Positions 63,948 to 64,000 of a DNA stretch of 64,000 nucleotides are shown one piece after another (position 1 is the stretch's first letter; the number at the start of each line of letters is the position of its first letter). The DNA is from Clostridiales bacterium (lineage in GTDB: Bacteria > Bacillota > Clostridia > Peptostreptococcales > Anaerovoracaceae). The stretch lies in contig CP042469.1 in NCBI GenBank assembly GCA_015243575.1, positions 744,001-808,000 of the forward strand, given 5' to 3'. Below the pieces are notes generated by a model. The model was not told the DNA's origin. It was given only the letters and a program-made list of their open reading frames with translations, and did no database searches. The position numbers and the translations under genes were made by a program.

Positions 63948-64000
63948 GTGATCAGATATAAAACAGTAATGAAAGAAGCTGAAGCTGAACAAATCATAGA
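63948..64000 (+). CDS. Start of a YigZ/IMPACT-family-like gene (partial)
   Basis: GTG at 63948 with CGGAGG 7 bases upstream opens a frame that runs off the window after 17 codons (MIRYKTVMKEAEAEQII). The pattern (Y-K-T-V then acidic residues) resembles the start of YigZ-family proteins, but 17 residues are too few to be sure. Confidence 0.4.
   Translation, partial: MIRYKTVMKEAEAEQII

Overview
The window reads as chromosomal DNA of an anaerobic, low-to-moderate-GC Firmicute of the class Clostridia. The evidence is codY, hslVU, a sporulation protein of the YunB type, an RsiV-type sigma/anti-sigma pair, strong AGGAGG ribosome binding sites with TTG and GTG starts, a threonine T-box leader, a K+-dependent membrane pyrophosphatase and clostridial gene neighbourhoods. 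The mix of chemoreceptors, ammonium and branched-chain amino-acid uptake, hydantoin use and pyrophosphate energetics would suit a motile amino-acid fermenter. The genus cannot be fixed from sequence reading alone. I see no rRNA, tRNA, CRISPR array, prophage or transposase, and most genes are housekeeping.

Layout. 0-3.8 kb: a three-gene module of small proteins sharing two domains, an ECF sigma factor with its membrane anti-sigma, and a TerC-type metal transporter. 3.8-5.8 kb (minus strand): amt-glnK behind a leader containing a terminator. 5.9-10.5 kb: a chemoreceptor with a long HAMP array and a DEAD-box helicase. 10.8-14 kb (minus): hydantoinase and an NCS1 permease. 14.1-19.1 kb (minus): an adaptor-RND-TetR efflux operon with paired operators. 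19.1-19.5 kb: non-coding repeats. 19.5-25.6 kb: nth with a QueG-like Fe-S protein, a SEC-C protein, hom, trmL and rpoN. 25.7-30.5 kb: gap-pgk-tpi-eno, then secG. 30.6-38.4 kb: hppA and the liv ABC operon ending in a CBS-ACT protein. 38.5-41.5 kb: a small lipoprotein, rnr and a CBS protein. 41.6-46 kb (minus): trkA-trkH-trkH. 46.1-48.9 kb: a metallo-beta-lactamase-fold hydrolase and T-box-thrS. 49.3-52.6 kb: a second chemoreceptor with the same HAMP array. 52.8-60 kb: yraN-comM-dprA-topA-hslV-hslU. 60-60.7 kb (minus): a membrane protein and Xre repressor with paired operators. 60.9-64 kb: codY, yunB, hflX and the start of a YigZ-like gene.

How the parts fit. Nitrogen and amino-acid supply recurs: amt/GlnK, liv uptake, hydantoin uptake and hydrolysis, homoserine dehydrogenase, T-box thrS and the amino-acid sensor CodY. 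Lower glycolysis is clustered but lacks phosphoglycerate mutase. Several common Firmicute gene orders are interrupted here: secG-rnr is split by hppA and liv, topA-hslV lacks trmFO and xerC between them, and hslU-codY is split by the Xre pair.

The best leads for new biology are regulatory or architectural: the amt leader terminator with a competing hexaloop hairpin, the two collinear 11-unit HAMP arrays, the paired operators at the Xre and RND promoters, the SHOCT/beta-domain trio, a short divergent ThrS, and a codY terminator that buries the yunB ribosome binding site. No clearly new multi-gene system was found.
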